Shown: positions 42,582 through 52,551, counted from the stretch's first letter. The stretch: 64,000 nucleotides of DNA from Flectonema sp. DT1601 (GCA_964019425.1 OZ025863.1:186001-250000); one strand, 5' to 3'. Notes: generated from the sequence alone by a model not told the origin. A program made the numbers and translations.

Positions 42582-42985
42582 ATCTCCCTGCTATCCTCAT
42601 ATCCCCACAATAATATTATACCTTTTCATTTTCTCTTTCCTTTTCTGGTCTTTTTTTTTCTTTTTTTCCTTTTTCATACAACGTTTTTTATTTATTTTTT
42701 ATTTTTATTTTTTTTTTTTTTTTTTCATGTTTGATTATTTCCTCTTCATATTTTTTTTCTATTCTTTCTTTTTTTTTTCTTTTTTTTTTTTTCTCTACCT
42801 CTCTCTTAATTCTGTTCGTTTCTTTGAAACGAAAATTCATTTGAATATTATTCCTTGGTCAGCAACCATCATTGTCGCCCTTTGGGCCTGTTAAAAAATA
42901 AAAAAAAATAAAAAGAAAGTTTACATCGGGAATAGGGCAGGAGCCAAAAGCTCCCAGTCCGTTACTTCCCACTTAATCGAAATTC
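42561..42985 (+). mobile_element. LINE 3' terminal segment
   Basis: A T-rich end region from GAGCATCTCCCTGC to CGAAATTC. The last ~60 bases carry GGGAATAGGGCAGGAGCC then AAAAGCTCCCAGTCC, related to the ends of the 1285- and 1355-bp units. The shared module is a candidate recognition site for the element's reverse transcriptase. Confidence 0.65.
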
Positions 42986-43515
42986 TACTTTTGAGAAGTT
43001 TAGTCGCAAAGCCCTTAATTCATAGATTAAGCATCGAAAAGGATACAATTAACCATACTGGCTCTACAAGCCATTCCTTGGATAAACGATTTCCATCATC
43101 CCTTCATCAAACATCAGGAGAAGGTCTTCTCAGTGGAGAATGCGGATGGTCATCGCTCAACTTCATTGCAGATCATTTATATATCGATAGAATTAACTTC
43201 AGTTTTCTGTAAAACTACCAACAGCGATTTTATGAAGAATCTCTTAAAGTAGAACTCAACAACTCAGAGCATAAACCATCACCAGATGGTTGGTTCTCGC
43301 TACAAGTACTTAACATGGCTTGCATGACTAAATTCAACAAGAGAATTGAGTACTTCGTTAACCCAGCAGATTTCGACTATCCTGAAGCAGCCGCAGCACT
43401 TCTTCTGCATCAAGCGAAAACAAGGATGACTCACTTTATTGTTGCTCTAGTCTCATTTGAGTCCATGATCATCCGAGACATTCTTAAAGGCACAAAATAT
43501 TTAAGACTAGTGTAA
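42986..43515 (+). pseudogene. Josephin-like gene copy 4, 3' piece
   Basis: It resumes at TACTTTTGAGAAG after the LINE and keeps the Cys block (GECGWSSLNFI), the in-frame TAA at 43210-43212 and the His block. It then ends early at KGTKYLRLV because of a deletion of over 100 bases that removes the DKMYQTTEY region; the copy at 61998 has the same deletion, so it predates the LINE insertion. Confidence 0.6.
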
Positions 43516-43825
43516 CGACTAGACGTCAAAAATTCAAATTGAGCAAAAACAAATAAACATTGCTAGCCCTATACTGGCGAGCTCCGATGGATTTTTATCA
43601 TAGAACGATAGCAACTTCAACATGAGAATGAAGTCCCTTAGAGCTTACTGATGAAGGACCAAAAAGGGACAAGTAGTATAAGATTAAGGCTCCTGAAACT
43701 ACGTGTTCTATTACCCTTTTGATGTTTGGAAATTGCAGAAATGAATACTTTTCTTTTACTAATCTCTGCTTTTCTTATTCTCACTTTTCTGTTCTAAAAT
43801 TAATGATACTAACTAGCACCACAAA
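43516..43825 (+). other. type A leader spacer
   Basis: Includes ATACTGGCGAGC block, the AGTCCCTT hairpin with GAAGGACC variant, and TACTAAC-TAG before ATG. No gene. Confidence 0.55.
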
Positions 43826-44836
43826 ATGAAAAAGAATCCACCGTCAGGAGGTGGAGGTGAACTTAAGCGACTGAAGCCTAATGGAGAAGAGCCAGATGTT
43901 GGTTGCGAGTACCAGACTTTTCTACTGGAGAAGGAGCTGACAGGCGATCCATACTTCCTGAATTATGAAACCATGGTAGAAGAGAGAAGGGACCGCCTGC
44001 ACAAGATAATGAATGGAGATATCGTCCATGGACGTGAAGGTCACAATGAAGATCCAGCTCCGATCAAACTCCAGGACGAATTCGACAAGTTCTGCGAGAG
44101 GATACCGGCTTGGAAGGATGGCGGATCATATGTATTCTGGAGAGACCATTCCAATGTGAAGGATAAGGAGGGGGTTCTGGTTGTCCGCGTTCAGAACAGT
44201 GGGTTGTGTTACATGCATGCACCTGCTGCCCTCCAACACTACGTAGTTACCATGAACTCTGGTGGCACCCATCATGAGATGCTGAATGTGGCCAAGTTTA
44301 TGAAGCAATACTTCACTGCAAGGCAGCTTTTTAAACACATTGTGCATTGTGAGGGTGGGCATTCTGTAGGGTTCATGCAGCAAATCATGCAGTTGGATGA
44401 TGAGGATATTGAGTCCTTTTACATTCCTAAACATGATGGTCTTCTGACAGCCACAGCTGCAGGGATTCATGATGCTCTTCAAGAATATGGAGTTGGCCTG
44501 GTTTCTGGCTTCAACGTGGACGCGACCTTCCACGAATCGGAGCTTGCCTCATTTGTGACTGAGAAGTACAATTCCAAGAAGAAAAAGGGAAAACATGCAA
44601 TGGTACTTGTCGGCTCACGCAAAGACGGAGACCAACACATCTTCCTACTTCAGAATTGGTGGAGAACAAGACAGTTGATTGAAGTGTCTGGTGAGTACCT
44701 TGCCCAAACAGGAGCCCAGGTTGTCTTCGTCAAGAAGTCGGTCGACCAAATTCCTGACGAGTTCCCGAAGAATGTAGCCTCTTACATGGAGACTGAAGAC
44801 CTTGGTGAGCAGCTTCCTCCAGAGATGATGTATTAG
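43826..44836 (+). CDS. papain-like cysteine peptidase, type A, 336 aa
   Basis: Intact; Q123, C128, H257, N277. LLEKELTG replaces LLEKGLTG, shared only with 62884. Cassettes: GDPYFLNYE, HCEGGHSVGFMQQ, the SFYIPKHDG loop, HESELAS, KKKK. Its twin at 62884 (offset 19,058) differs visibly by HC to QC before the EGGH motif. Confidence 0.85.
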   Translation: MKKNPPSGGGGELKRLKPNGEEPDVGCEYQTFLLEKELTGDPYFLNYETMVEERRDRLHKIMNGDIVHGREGHNEDPAPIKLQDEFDKFCERIPAWKDGGSYVFWRDHSNVKDKEGVLVVRVQNSGLCYMHAPAALQHYVVTMNSGGTHHEMLNVAKFMKQYFTARQLFKHIVHCEGGHSVGFMQQIMQLDDEDIESFYIPKHDGLLTATAAGIHDALQEYGVGLVSGFNVDATFHESELASFVTEKYNSKKKKGKHAMVLVGSRKDGDQHIFLLQNWWRTRQLIEVSGEYLAQTGAQVVFVKKSVDQIPDEFPKNVASYMETEDLGEQLPPEMMY

Positions 44837-45462
44837 CAAACAGTCTCGTTTATCCCCACAAGAGACTTTGAACTGTCTTTGGTCAAAAAGAAGTAGACAA
44901 GTTAATGCGAAGGGTTTATTCTGCGATCTTAAGTTGTGTTCAATCGAACATGTGGTATGTCGTAAAATGGGTTAAAGTAACAACACCAACAAAGAATACT
45001 CACTGCCAGAAAAGAAAAGCTCCCCAATCCCACCTTCTATAATTTAACTAAGTGCATATTTGTATGCGGCACTATGTGATTGAGTCACTCTTTTGGAATA
45101 AGTTAATGAATGTGATGACCCCGTTTACTCCTACTTTCTTTGTTGATTTAGTTTATTCTTGCCAACCTAATGTTCAACCCATCAGCCGGTTAATTTGTTG
45201 CTAGCCCTATCCTGGCGAGCTCCGATGGATTTTTATCTTATAAATATAGCAACTTCAACATAGAATGAAGTCCCTTAGAACTTACTGATGAAGGACTAAA
45301 AAGGGACAAGTAGTATAAGATTAAGACTCCTAAAACTATATATTCTATTACCCTTTTGATGTTAGGAAACTACAGAAATGAATACTTTTCTTTTACTAAA
45401 CTCTGCTTTTCTTATTCTCACTTTTCTGTTCTAAAATGAATGATACAAACTAGCACCACAAA
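44837..45462 (+). other. spacer with type A hairpin leader
   Basis: Same arrangement as 4280-4905, including the AACCTAATGTTCAACCC junction seen only in these two spacers. No gene. Confidence 0.6.
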
Positions 45463-46473
45463 ATGAAAAAGAATCCACCGTCAGGAGGTGGAGGTGAACT
45501 TAAGCGACTGAAGCCTAATGGAGAAGAGCCAGATTTTGGTTGCGAGTACCAGACTTTTCTGCTGGAGAAGGGGCTGACCCAGCGTCCTTACAACTTGAAT
45601 TATGATGACATGTTGGAGAAGGAAAAGGAACGCCTGCACAAGATAATGAATGGGGATATCGTCCATGGACGTGAAGGTCACAATGAAGATCCAGCTCCGA
45701 TCAAACTCCAGGACGAATTCGACAAGTTCTGCGAGAGGATACCAGTTTGGAAGGATGGCGGATCATATGTATTCTGGAGAGACCATTCCAATGTGAAGGA
45801 TAAGGAGGGGGTTCTGGTTGTCCGCGTTCAGAACAGTGGGTTGTGTTACATGCATGCACCTGCTGCCCTCCAACACTACGTAGTTACCATGAACTCTGGT
45901 GGCACCCATCATGAGATGCTGAATGTGGCCAAGTTTATGAAGCAATACTTCACTGCAAGGCAGCTTTTTAAACACATTGTGCATTGTGAGGGTGGGCATT
46001 CTGTAGGGTTCATGCAGCAAATCATGCAGTTGGGTGTTTTGGATATTGAGTCCCTTTACATTCTTCAACGTGGTGGTCTTCTGACAGCCACAGCTGCAGG
46101 GATTCATGATGCTCTTCAAGAATATGGAGTTGGCCTGGTTTCTGGCTTCAACGTGGACGCGACCTTCCACACATCGGACCTTACCTCATTTGTGACTGAG
46201 AAGTACAATTCCGAGGAGATAAAGGGAAAACATGCAATGGTACTTGTCGGCTCACGCAAAGACGGAGACCAACACATCTTCCTACTTCAGAATTGGTGGA
46301 GAACAAGACAGTTGATTGAAGTGTCTGGTGAGTACCTTGCCCAAACAGGAGCCCAGGTTGTCTTCGTCAAGAAGTCGGTCGACCAAATTCCTGACGAGTT
46401 CCCGAAGAATGTAGCCTCTTACATGGAGACTGAAGACCTTGGTGAGCAGCTTCCTCCAGAGATGATGTATTAG
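45463..46473 (+). CDS. papain-like cysteine peptidase, type A, 336 aa
   Basis: Intact; Q123, C128, H257, N277. EEPDFGCEY (Phe for Val) and IPVWKDGG (Val for Ala) are shared with the next gene only. Cassettes: QRPYNLNYDD with KERLHK, VGFMQQ, SLYILQRGG loop, HTSDLTS, EEIK. Its spacer resembles that of the broken copy at 4906, so the 43826-45463 pair corresponds to the 3284-4906 pair, but the loop and charge cassettes are different. Confidence 0.85.
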   Translation: MKKNPPSGGGGELKRLKPNGEEPDFGCEYQTFLLEKGLTQRPYNLNYDDMLEKEKERLHKIMNGDIVHGREGHNEDPAPIKLQDEFDKFCERIPVWKDGGSYVFWRDHSNVKDKEGVLVVRVQNSGLCYMHAPAALQHYVVTMNSGGTHHEMLNVAKFMKQYFTARQLFKHIVHCEGGHSVGFMQQIMQLGVLDIESLYILQRGGLLTATAAGIHDALQEYGVGLVSGFNVDATFHTSDLTSFVTEKYNSEEIKGKHAMVLVGSRKDGDQHIFLLQNWWRTRQLIEVSGEYLAQTGAQVVFVKKSVDQIPDEFPKNVASYMETEDLGEQLPPEMMY

Positions 46474-46921
46474 CAAACAGTCTCGTTTATCCCCACAAGA
46501 GACTTTGAACTGTCTTTGGTCAAAAAGAAGTAGACAAGTTAATGCGAAGGGTTTATTCTGCGATCTTAAGTTGTGTTCAATCGAACATGTGGTATCTCGG
46601 AAAATGGGTTAAAGTAACAACACCAACAAAGAATACTCACTGCCAGAAAAGAAGAGCTCCCCAATCTCACCTTCTATAATTTAACTAAGTGCATATTTGT
46701 ATGCGGCACTATGTGATGAACATTCTTTTGGAATAAGTTAACGAATGTGATGACCCCGTTTACTCCTACTTTCTTTGTTGATTTAGTTTATTCTTGCCAA
46801 CCCGATGTACCCTTTTGATGTTAGGAAACTGTGGAAATGAATACTTTTCTTTTACTAATCTCTGCTTTTCTTATTCTCACTTTTCTGTTCTAAAATGAAT
46901 GATACCGACTAGCACCACAAA
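46474..46921 (+). other. spacer between type A genes
   Basis: 448-bp short spacer lacking the hairpin block, ending GATACCGACTAG where other copies have GATACTAACTAG, so the branch-point motif is mutated here. No gene. Confidence 0.6.
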
Positions 46922-47932
46922 ATGAAAAAGAATCCACCGTCAGGAGGTGGAGGTGAAGTTAAGCGACTGAAGCCTAATGGAGAAGAGCCAGATTTTGGTT
47001 GCGAGTACCAGACTTTTCTACTGGAGAAGGGGCTGACAGGCGATCCATACTTCCTGAATTATGAAACCATGGTAGAAGAGAGAAGGGACCGCCTGCACAA
47101 GATAATGAATGGGGATATCGTCCATGGACGTGAAGGTCACAATGAAGATCCAGCTCCGATCAAACTCCAGGACGAATTCGACAAGTTCTGCGAGAGGATA
47201 CCAGTTTGGAAGGATGGCGGATCATATGTATTCTGGAGAGACCATTCCAATGTGAAGGATAAGGAGGGGGTTCTGGTTGTCCGCGTTCAGAACAGTGGGT
47301 TGTGTTACATGCATGCACCTGCTGCCCTCCAACACTACGTAGTTACCATTAACTCTGGTGGCACCCATCATGAGATGCTGAATGTGGCCAAGTTTATGAA
47401 GCAATACTTCACTGCATGGCAGCTTTTTAAACACATTGTGCATTGTGAGGGTGGGCATTCTGTAGGGTTCATGCGGCATATCATGCAGTTGGGTGTTTTG
47501 GATATTGAGTCCCTTTACATTCTTCAACGTGGTGGTCTTCTGACAGCCACAGCTGCAGGGATTCATGATGCTCTTCAAGAATATGGAGTTGGCCTGGTTT
47601 CTGGCTTCAACGTGGACGCGACCTTCCACACATCGGACCTTACCTCATTTGTGACTGAGAAGTACAATTCCAAGAAGAAAAAGGGAAAACATGCAATGGT
47701 ACTTGTCGGCTCACGCAAAGACGGAGACCAACACATCTTCCTGCTTCAGAATTGGTGGAGAACAAGACAGTTGATTGAAGTGTCTGGTGAGTACCTTGCC
47801 CAAACAGGAGCCCAGGTTGTCTTCGTCAAGAAGTCGGTCGACCAAATTCCTGACGAGTTCCCGAAGAATGTAGCCTCTTACATGGAGACTGAAGACCTTG
47901 GTGAGCAGCTTCCTCCAGAGATGATGTATTAG
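46922..47932 (+). CDS. papain-like cysteine peptidase, type A, 336 aa
   Basis: Intact; Q123, C128, H257, N277. GGEVKRLKP (Val for Leu) is shared with 28227, while EEPDFG and IPVWKDGG are shared with 45463, which marks a clear mosaic of two neighbours. Cassettes: GDPYFLNYE, YFTAWQLF, VGFMRH, SLYILQRGG loop, HTSDLTS, KKKK. Its upstream motif ACCGACTAG has lost the TACTAAC match. Confidence 0.85.
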   Translation: MKKNPPSGGGGEVKRLKPNGEEPDFGCEYQTFLLEKGLTGDPYFLNYETMVEERRDRLHKIMNGDIVHGREGHNEDPAPIKLQDEFDKFCERIPVWKDGGSYVFWRDHSNVKDKEGVLVVRVQNSGLCYMHAPAALQHYVVTINSGGTHHEMLNVAKFMKQYFTAWQLFKHIVHCEGGHSVGFMRHIMQLGVLDIESLYILQRGGLLTATAAGIHDALQEYGVGLVSGFNVDATFHTSDLTSFVTEKYNSKKKKGKHAMVLVGSRKDGDQHIFLLQNWWRTRQLIEVSGEYLAQTGAQVVFVKKSVDQIPDEFPKNVASYMETEDLGEQLPPEMMY

Positions 47933-48382
47933 CAAACAGTCTCGTTTATCCCCACAAGAGACTTTGAACTGTCTTTGGTCAAAAAGAAGTAGACAAGTTA
48001 ATGCGAAGGGTTTATTCTGCGATCTTAAGTTGTGTTCAATCGAACATGTGGTATGTCGTAAAATGGGTTAAAGTAACAACACCAACAAAGAATACTCACT
48101 GCCAGAAAAGAAAAGCTCCCCAATCCCACCTTCTATAATTTAACTAAGTGCATATTTGTATGCGGCACTATGTGATGAATATTCTTTTGGAATAAGTTAA
48201 CGAATGTGATGACCCCGTTTACTCCTACTTTCTTTGTTGATTTAGTTTATTCTTGCCAACCCGATGTACCCTTTTGATGTTAGAAACCTGTGGAAATGAA
48301 TACTTTTCTTTTACTAATCTCTGCTTTTCTTATTCTCACTTTTCTGTTCTAAAATTAATGATACTAACTTCTATCTCAGGTA
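47933..48382 (+). other. spacer, 3' flank to Josephin-like leader
   Basis: Recurrent flank, pyrimidine tract, ACTAACTTCTATCTCAG. No gene. Confidence 0.6.
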
Positions 48383-48565
48383 ACTTATAGATTACTCAAC
48401 CGGGGCTATAAATCTGACAATATCATAGCAGCATGCCTCCGCTTCGTTAGCTCTCACATTGATGATGGTAATACTGCAGCTGCAATGCGTCGACGTATCA
48501 GCCTTGCTTTTGAGAAGTTTAGTCACAAAGTCCTTAAGATTAACCATCGAAAAGGATACAATTAA
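48383..48565 (+). pseudogene. 5' fragment of Josephin-like gene, copy 5
   Basis: As at 23933: only the first frame, ending KINHRKGYN then TAA, joined soon after to a type B upstream region. The catalytic domain is absent. Confidence 0.6.
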
Positions 48566-49179
48566 CCATACGGGCTCTACAATTAATAGTTAATAGTAGA
48601 CAAATAATAGGGATGAAGGAAAATGATTAACAGAAGAGGTAGAAACAGGGTGAGCTAATGTGTGTTTGGGCTGAAAAGTTAGTAGCCAGCTATATTTTTG
48701 TAAAGGAAGGGAGGACATGTCGTCCTGTTCTGGTTATTAGTAGTTTATGACACCGTATCGGTGAGGGTTTTCGGTTGTTTATTGTCTACGTGATATCAAT
48801 TACAAATGTTATTCATTCCCCTTGGTGAGCAGCTTCCTCCAGAGATGATGTATTTGAACAATCCTGTTTATCCCCACAAGAGACTTTCAACTAAACTGTC
48901 TTTGGTCAAATAATGCGAAGGGTTTATTCCTTGTGACGATCTTTAAGTTGTGTTCAATCGAACACGTGGATCTCGGCAAACTCATTAAATAACCAACAGC
49001 AAAGAAGAGCACTCAAATATTTGAGCTAGCTTGCATCCTTCGGGATAATTTAAGATAATTACATGTTCATTAACCCCCCCCAAGTATACGTTAAATTAAC
49101 CAAATAATTGACACTAACACTATAGTGAAGGAAGAAAGTGCTATTGAGAAGTACGTGCAGCTGACTGTTCCTTTACCAT
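48566..49179 (+). promoter_or_regulatory. type B upstream region with relic peptidase 3' end
   Basis: The relic is at about 48819-48977 with the stop changed to TTG. It ends with ACTAAC-ACTATAG and TTTACC-ATG, now driving only a 19-codon leader. Confidence 0.5.
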
Positions 49180-49236
49180 GTTCAAGACTTCCCGAGTTAT
49201 TGTGACCTCAGTTAGAGGAAAGATAGCTTGTGAGTT
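49180..49236 (+). pseudogene. orphan type B leader (19 codons)
   Basis: MFKTSRVIVTSVRGKIACE is intact, then the homology ends and sequence GGCATTTGTGG begins. The junction reads GTGAGTTGGC, a good 5' splice-site match, so this leader could be spliced to the chimeric gene 400 bases downstream. Whether that happens is unknown. Confidence 0.5.
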
Positions 49237-49645
49237 GGCATTTGTGGTTTGGTAAAAAAAACTACTCAGGGGGGGCCTGAACTGCACTGCTTCGTAGTTG
49301 TCATCGGTGCTTGTTAATCCTATCGTTCTCTAAAGTTTATTGTTAATACTACTTCTCTTTAATCCAGCTCTTGTTCCAGTTTCATGTGGTTGCTGAACTA
49401 TTCTAGCACAGGTAGGTTGATAGGCATGTGTGGTGATTGTTGAAGTGGTGGTGCTTGTTAATCCTATCGTTCTCTACAGTTTATTGTTAATACTACTTCT
49501 CTTTAATCCAGCTCTTGTTCCAGTTTCATGTGGTTGCTGAACTATTCTAGCACAGGTGGGTTGATAGGCATGTGTGGTGATCGTTGAAGTGGTGGTGCTT
49601 GTTAATCCTATCGTTCTCTAAAGTTTATTGTGGTAATGCATTCAC
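49237..49645 (+). repeat. spacer with 144-bp tandem repeat
   Basis: It contains a G-rich run, GCCTGAACTGCACTGC, and 144-bp repeats starting at 49307, 49451 and 49595. This is the uninterrupted version of the site that received the 1355-bp array at 13580. Confidence 0.7.
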
Positions 49646-50892
49646 ATGGCTCTCGTAAGAGTAACAGTGCAACTTCGCGATTCCTTGCCAGCAGAGATCT
49701 TGCTGTATGTGACTAGCAGATCAAAGCTGTTAGATGTATTGGGTGGTATGGGACTAGAAGTTGAAGATGACTTGGAGGTTAGGGCTCGTGTTGCTGGCAC
49801 GGATGGAATGCTGATCTGGTGCGATGAGAAGATTGGTGAGGTTGACGGTGTATCGCAATACACTGTTGCTGGGACCCTGCATCACCGCCCACAGCCACCA
49901 AGTACAGTTGTCCCGATCCTCTTGCAGCACATCGCCATGCGCCGCATTCCGCAGTTTACCCGCCAGCTTCATGGTCTTGACTCCGTCAGTTATTGGGCTG
50001 CACGAAGAGAGATGATCCGGTGGTTGTATGTGCAGGATTGTGTGTTTCTCATTCGCAACCGGGAGAGTACCTTCTGCCTGGTAAGTGACGCAACATCTGT
50101 GACAGAAAACTCGTCAGCGCTACACATCACTGCTGCTACAGCTACGACTGCATGCTATAGTCTTGCATGCAAACTCCTGGACGAATTCGACAAGTTCTGC
50201 GAGAGGATACCGGCTTGGAAGGATGGCGGATCATATGTATTCTGGAGAGACCATTCCAATGTGAAGGATAAGGAGGGGGTTCTGGTTGTCCGCGTTCAGA
50301 ACAGTGGGTTGTGTTACATGCATGCACCTGCTGCCCTCCAACACTACGTAGTTACCATGAACTCTGGTGGCACCCATCATGAGATGCTGAATGTGGCCAA
50401 GTTTATGAAGCAATACTTCACTGCAAGGCAGCTTTTTAAACACTTTGTGCATTGTGAGGGTAGGTATTCTGTGGATTTCATGCGTTGAATAATGAGGATA
50501 TTGAGACATTCCCTTGTCGTGGGAAAGCGGAAGTCTCTGATATCCACGATGCCCTAAAACAATATGGAGTTGGCCTGGTTTCTGGCTTCAACGTGGACGC
50601 GACCTTCCACGAATCGGATCTTGCCTCATTTGTGACTGAGAAGTACAATTCCAAGAAGAAAAAGGGAAAACATGCAATGGTACTTGTCGGCTCACGCAAA
50701 GACGGAGACCAACACATCTTCCTACTTCAGAATTGGTGGAGAACAAGACAGTTGATTGAAGTGTCTGGTGAGTACCTTGCCCAAACAGGAGCCCAGGTTG
50801 TCTTCGTCAAGAAGTCGGTCGACCAAATTCCTGACGAGTTCCCGAAGAATGTAGCCTCTTACATGGAGACTGAAGACGTAATAACAGGTTAA
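49646..50892 (+). pseudogene. chimeric gene: unknown N-terminus fused to papain-like domain, copy 2
   Basis: Here the 280-codon first frame is open: about 176 residues of unrecognised sequence (with WAARREMIRWLYVQDCVF as a conserved-looking stretch) and then DEFDKFCERIP through the catalytic Cys block to FVHCEGRYSVDFMR. The frame closes at TGA 50486-50488. A frame beginning at 50485 carries on with NNEDIETFPCRGK, HESDLAS, KKKK, His and Asn blocks and ends at VITG. So Cys and His lie in different frames and no single product can have the full active site without a frame change. HESDLAS here against HTSDLTS in copy 1 shows a cassette exchange after duplication. Confidence 0.7.
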
Positions 50893-51088
50893 GTCATTTG
50901 TAGTTCATAGTTTACCTTTGATTTTATAACTTCACACAGGTACTATGAACGATGAGAGATCCAGTGGGATCGCTCGGGGTCCTGTAGAGATCGCCAATGT
51001 TGTGCGTTGATAGGCAAGGTGATCAACCTTGACATTCTTTCTTTTCTCTCCTGTTGTAAAAAATACAAAATACACACACAGCTTACAG
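50878..51088 (+). mobile_element. fragment of the 1355-bp unit with GT...AG ends
   Basis: The twin of 19584-19794 with a CACACAGG for CACATAGG difference. It was present before the segmental duplication. Confidence 0.6.
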
Positions 51089-51555
51089 GTACTCGCATCT
51101 GCTGGAGCGATATCGATGCTTCCGTCTCTCGGTTTAGTGCGTTTTTTATGTTCCCCTTTTTGAGTTTCCAGTCAGCCTTGTGTTTCTGTCTTCGTACACA
51201 GTTCTTATCCCCTTTACAATCTCTCTCTGCCCCAGAATATGCAAGGTCGTAGGTTGAGTAGAACAATGTGTTTGTATTTTAATTTAGTGCACTTTTTTAT
51301 AATAAACTCATATTCTAACTAACTTTTATCTTAGAACGATAGCAACTTCAACATAGAATGAAGTCCCTTAGAACTTACTGATGAAGGACTAAAAAGGGAC
51401 AAGTAGTATAAGATTAAGGCTCCTGAAACTACGTGTTCTATTACCCTTTTGATGTTAGGAAACTGTGGAAATGTATACATTTCTTTTACTAATCTCTGCT
51501 TTTCTTATTCTCACTTTTCTGTTTTAAAATGAATGATACTAACTAGCACCACAAA
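51089..51555 (+). other. spacer with type A hairpin leader
   Basis: Twin of 19795-20261. ACGTGTTCTATT replaces ACATATTCTATT, matching instead the leaders at 43700 and 62760. No gene. Confidence 0.55.
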
Positions 51556-52551
51556 ATGAAAAAGAATCCACCGTCAGGAGGTGGAGGTGAACTTAAGCGA
51601 CTGAAGCCTAATGGAGAAGAGCCAGACGTTGGTTGCGAGTACCAGACTCTTTTGCTGGAGAAGGGGCTGACCCAGCGTCCTTACAACTTGAATTATGATG
51701 ACATGTTGGAGAAGGAAAAGGACCGCCTGCACAAGATAATGAATGGGGATATCGTCCATGGACGTGAAGGTCACAATGAAGATCCGGCACCGATCAAACT
51801 CCAAGACGAATTCGACAAGTTCTGCGAGAGGATACCGGCTTGGAAGGATGGCGGATCATATGTATTCTGGAGAGACCATTCCAATGTGAAGGATAAGGAG
51901 GGGGTTCTGGTTGTCCGCGTTCAGAACAGTGGGTTGTGTTACATGCATGCACCTGCTGCCCTCCAACACTACGTAGTTACCATGAACTCTGGTGGCACCC
52001 ATCATGAGATACTGAATGTGGCCAAGTTTATGAAGCAATACTTCACTGCAAGGCAGCTTTTTAAACACATTGTGCAGTGTGAGGGTGGGTATTCTGTAGA
52101 GTTCATGCAGCAAATCATGCAGTTGGATGATGAGGATATTGAGACTATCCCTCGTCTTGGAAAAGGGGAAGACTCCAATATCCACGATGCCCTTAAACAA
52201 TATGGAGTTGGCCTGGTTTCTGGCTTCAACGTGGACGCGACCTTCCACACATCGGACCTTACCTCATTTGTGACTGAGAAGTACAATTCCAAGAAGAAGA
52301 AGGGAAAACATGCAATGGTACTTGTCGGCTCACGCAAAGACGGAGACCAACACATCTTCCTACTTCAGAATTGGTGGAGAACAAGACAGTTGATTGAAGT
52401 GTCTGGTGAGTACCTTGCCCAAACAGGAGCCCAGGTTGTCTTCGTCAAGAAGTCGGTCGACCAAATTCCTGACGAGTTCCCGAAGAATGTAGCCTCTTAC
52501 ATGGAGACTGAAGACCTTGGTGAGCAGCTTCCTCCAGAGATGATGTATTAG
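51556..52551 (+). CDS. papain-like cysteine peptidase, type A, 331 aa
   Basis: Intact; Q123, C128, H252, N272. Private changes: YQTLLLEKG, HHEILNVAK and GKGEDSN. Cassettes: QRPYNLNYDD, QCEGGYSVEFMQQ (Tyr for His in EGGH), short loop, HTSDLTS, KKKK. The KKKK block is written AAGAAGAAGAAG-like as in 58261, a silent marker linking these two copies. Confidence 0.85.
   Translation: MKKNPPSGGGGELKRLKPNGEEPDVGCEYQTLLLEKGLTQRPYNLNYDDMLEKEKDRLHKIMNGDIVHGREGHNEDPAPIKLQDEFDKFCERIPAWKDGGSYVFWRDHSNVKDKEGVLVVRVQNSGLCYMHAPAALQHYVVTMNSGGTHHEILNVAKFMKQYFTARQLFKHIVQCEGGYSVEFMQQIMQLDDEDIETIPRLGKGEDSNIHDALKQYGVGLVSGFNVDATFHTSDLTSFVTEKYNSKKKKGKHAMVLVGSRKDGDQHIFLLQNWWRTRQLIEVSGEYLAQTGAQVVFVKKSVDQIPDEFPKNVASYMETEDLGEQLPPEMMY

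Larger units (their letters stand above)
31495..42985 (+). mobile_element. full-length R2-like LINE with 5.9-kb repetitive 3' region
   Basis: An 11,491-bp unit bounded on the left by the end of a truncated copy and on the right by resumption of the Josephin-like gene at TACTTTTGAG. It has a ~500-bp 5' region, one long reading frame (32011-37068) encoding zinc finger, reverse transcriptase, zinc knuckle and restriction-like endonuclease, and a very long 3' region made of hairpin-rich repeats and a ~27-copy minisatellite. The target lost at most one T and shows no clear duplication. There is no LTR, integrase or protease. The near identity of its end to the preceding truncated copy suggests recent insertion. 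Confidence 0.8.

Noticed and set aside
30480-42985. LTR retrotransposon, because ~1-kb direct repeats flank a reverse transcriptase gene
   Set aside because: The enzyme has a restriction-like endonuclease and no protease, RNase H-integrase order or primer site, and the repeats are LINE 3' ends in head-to-tail order.
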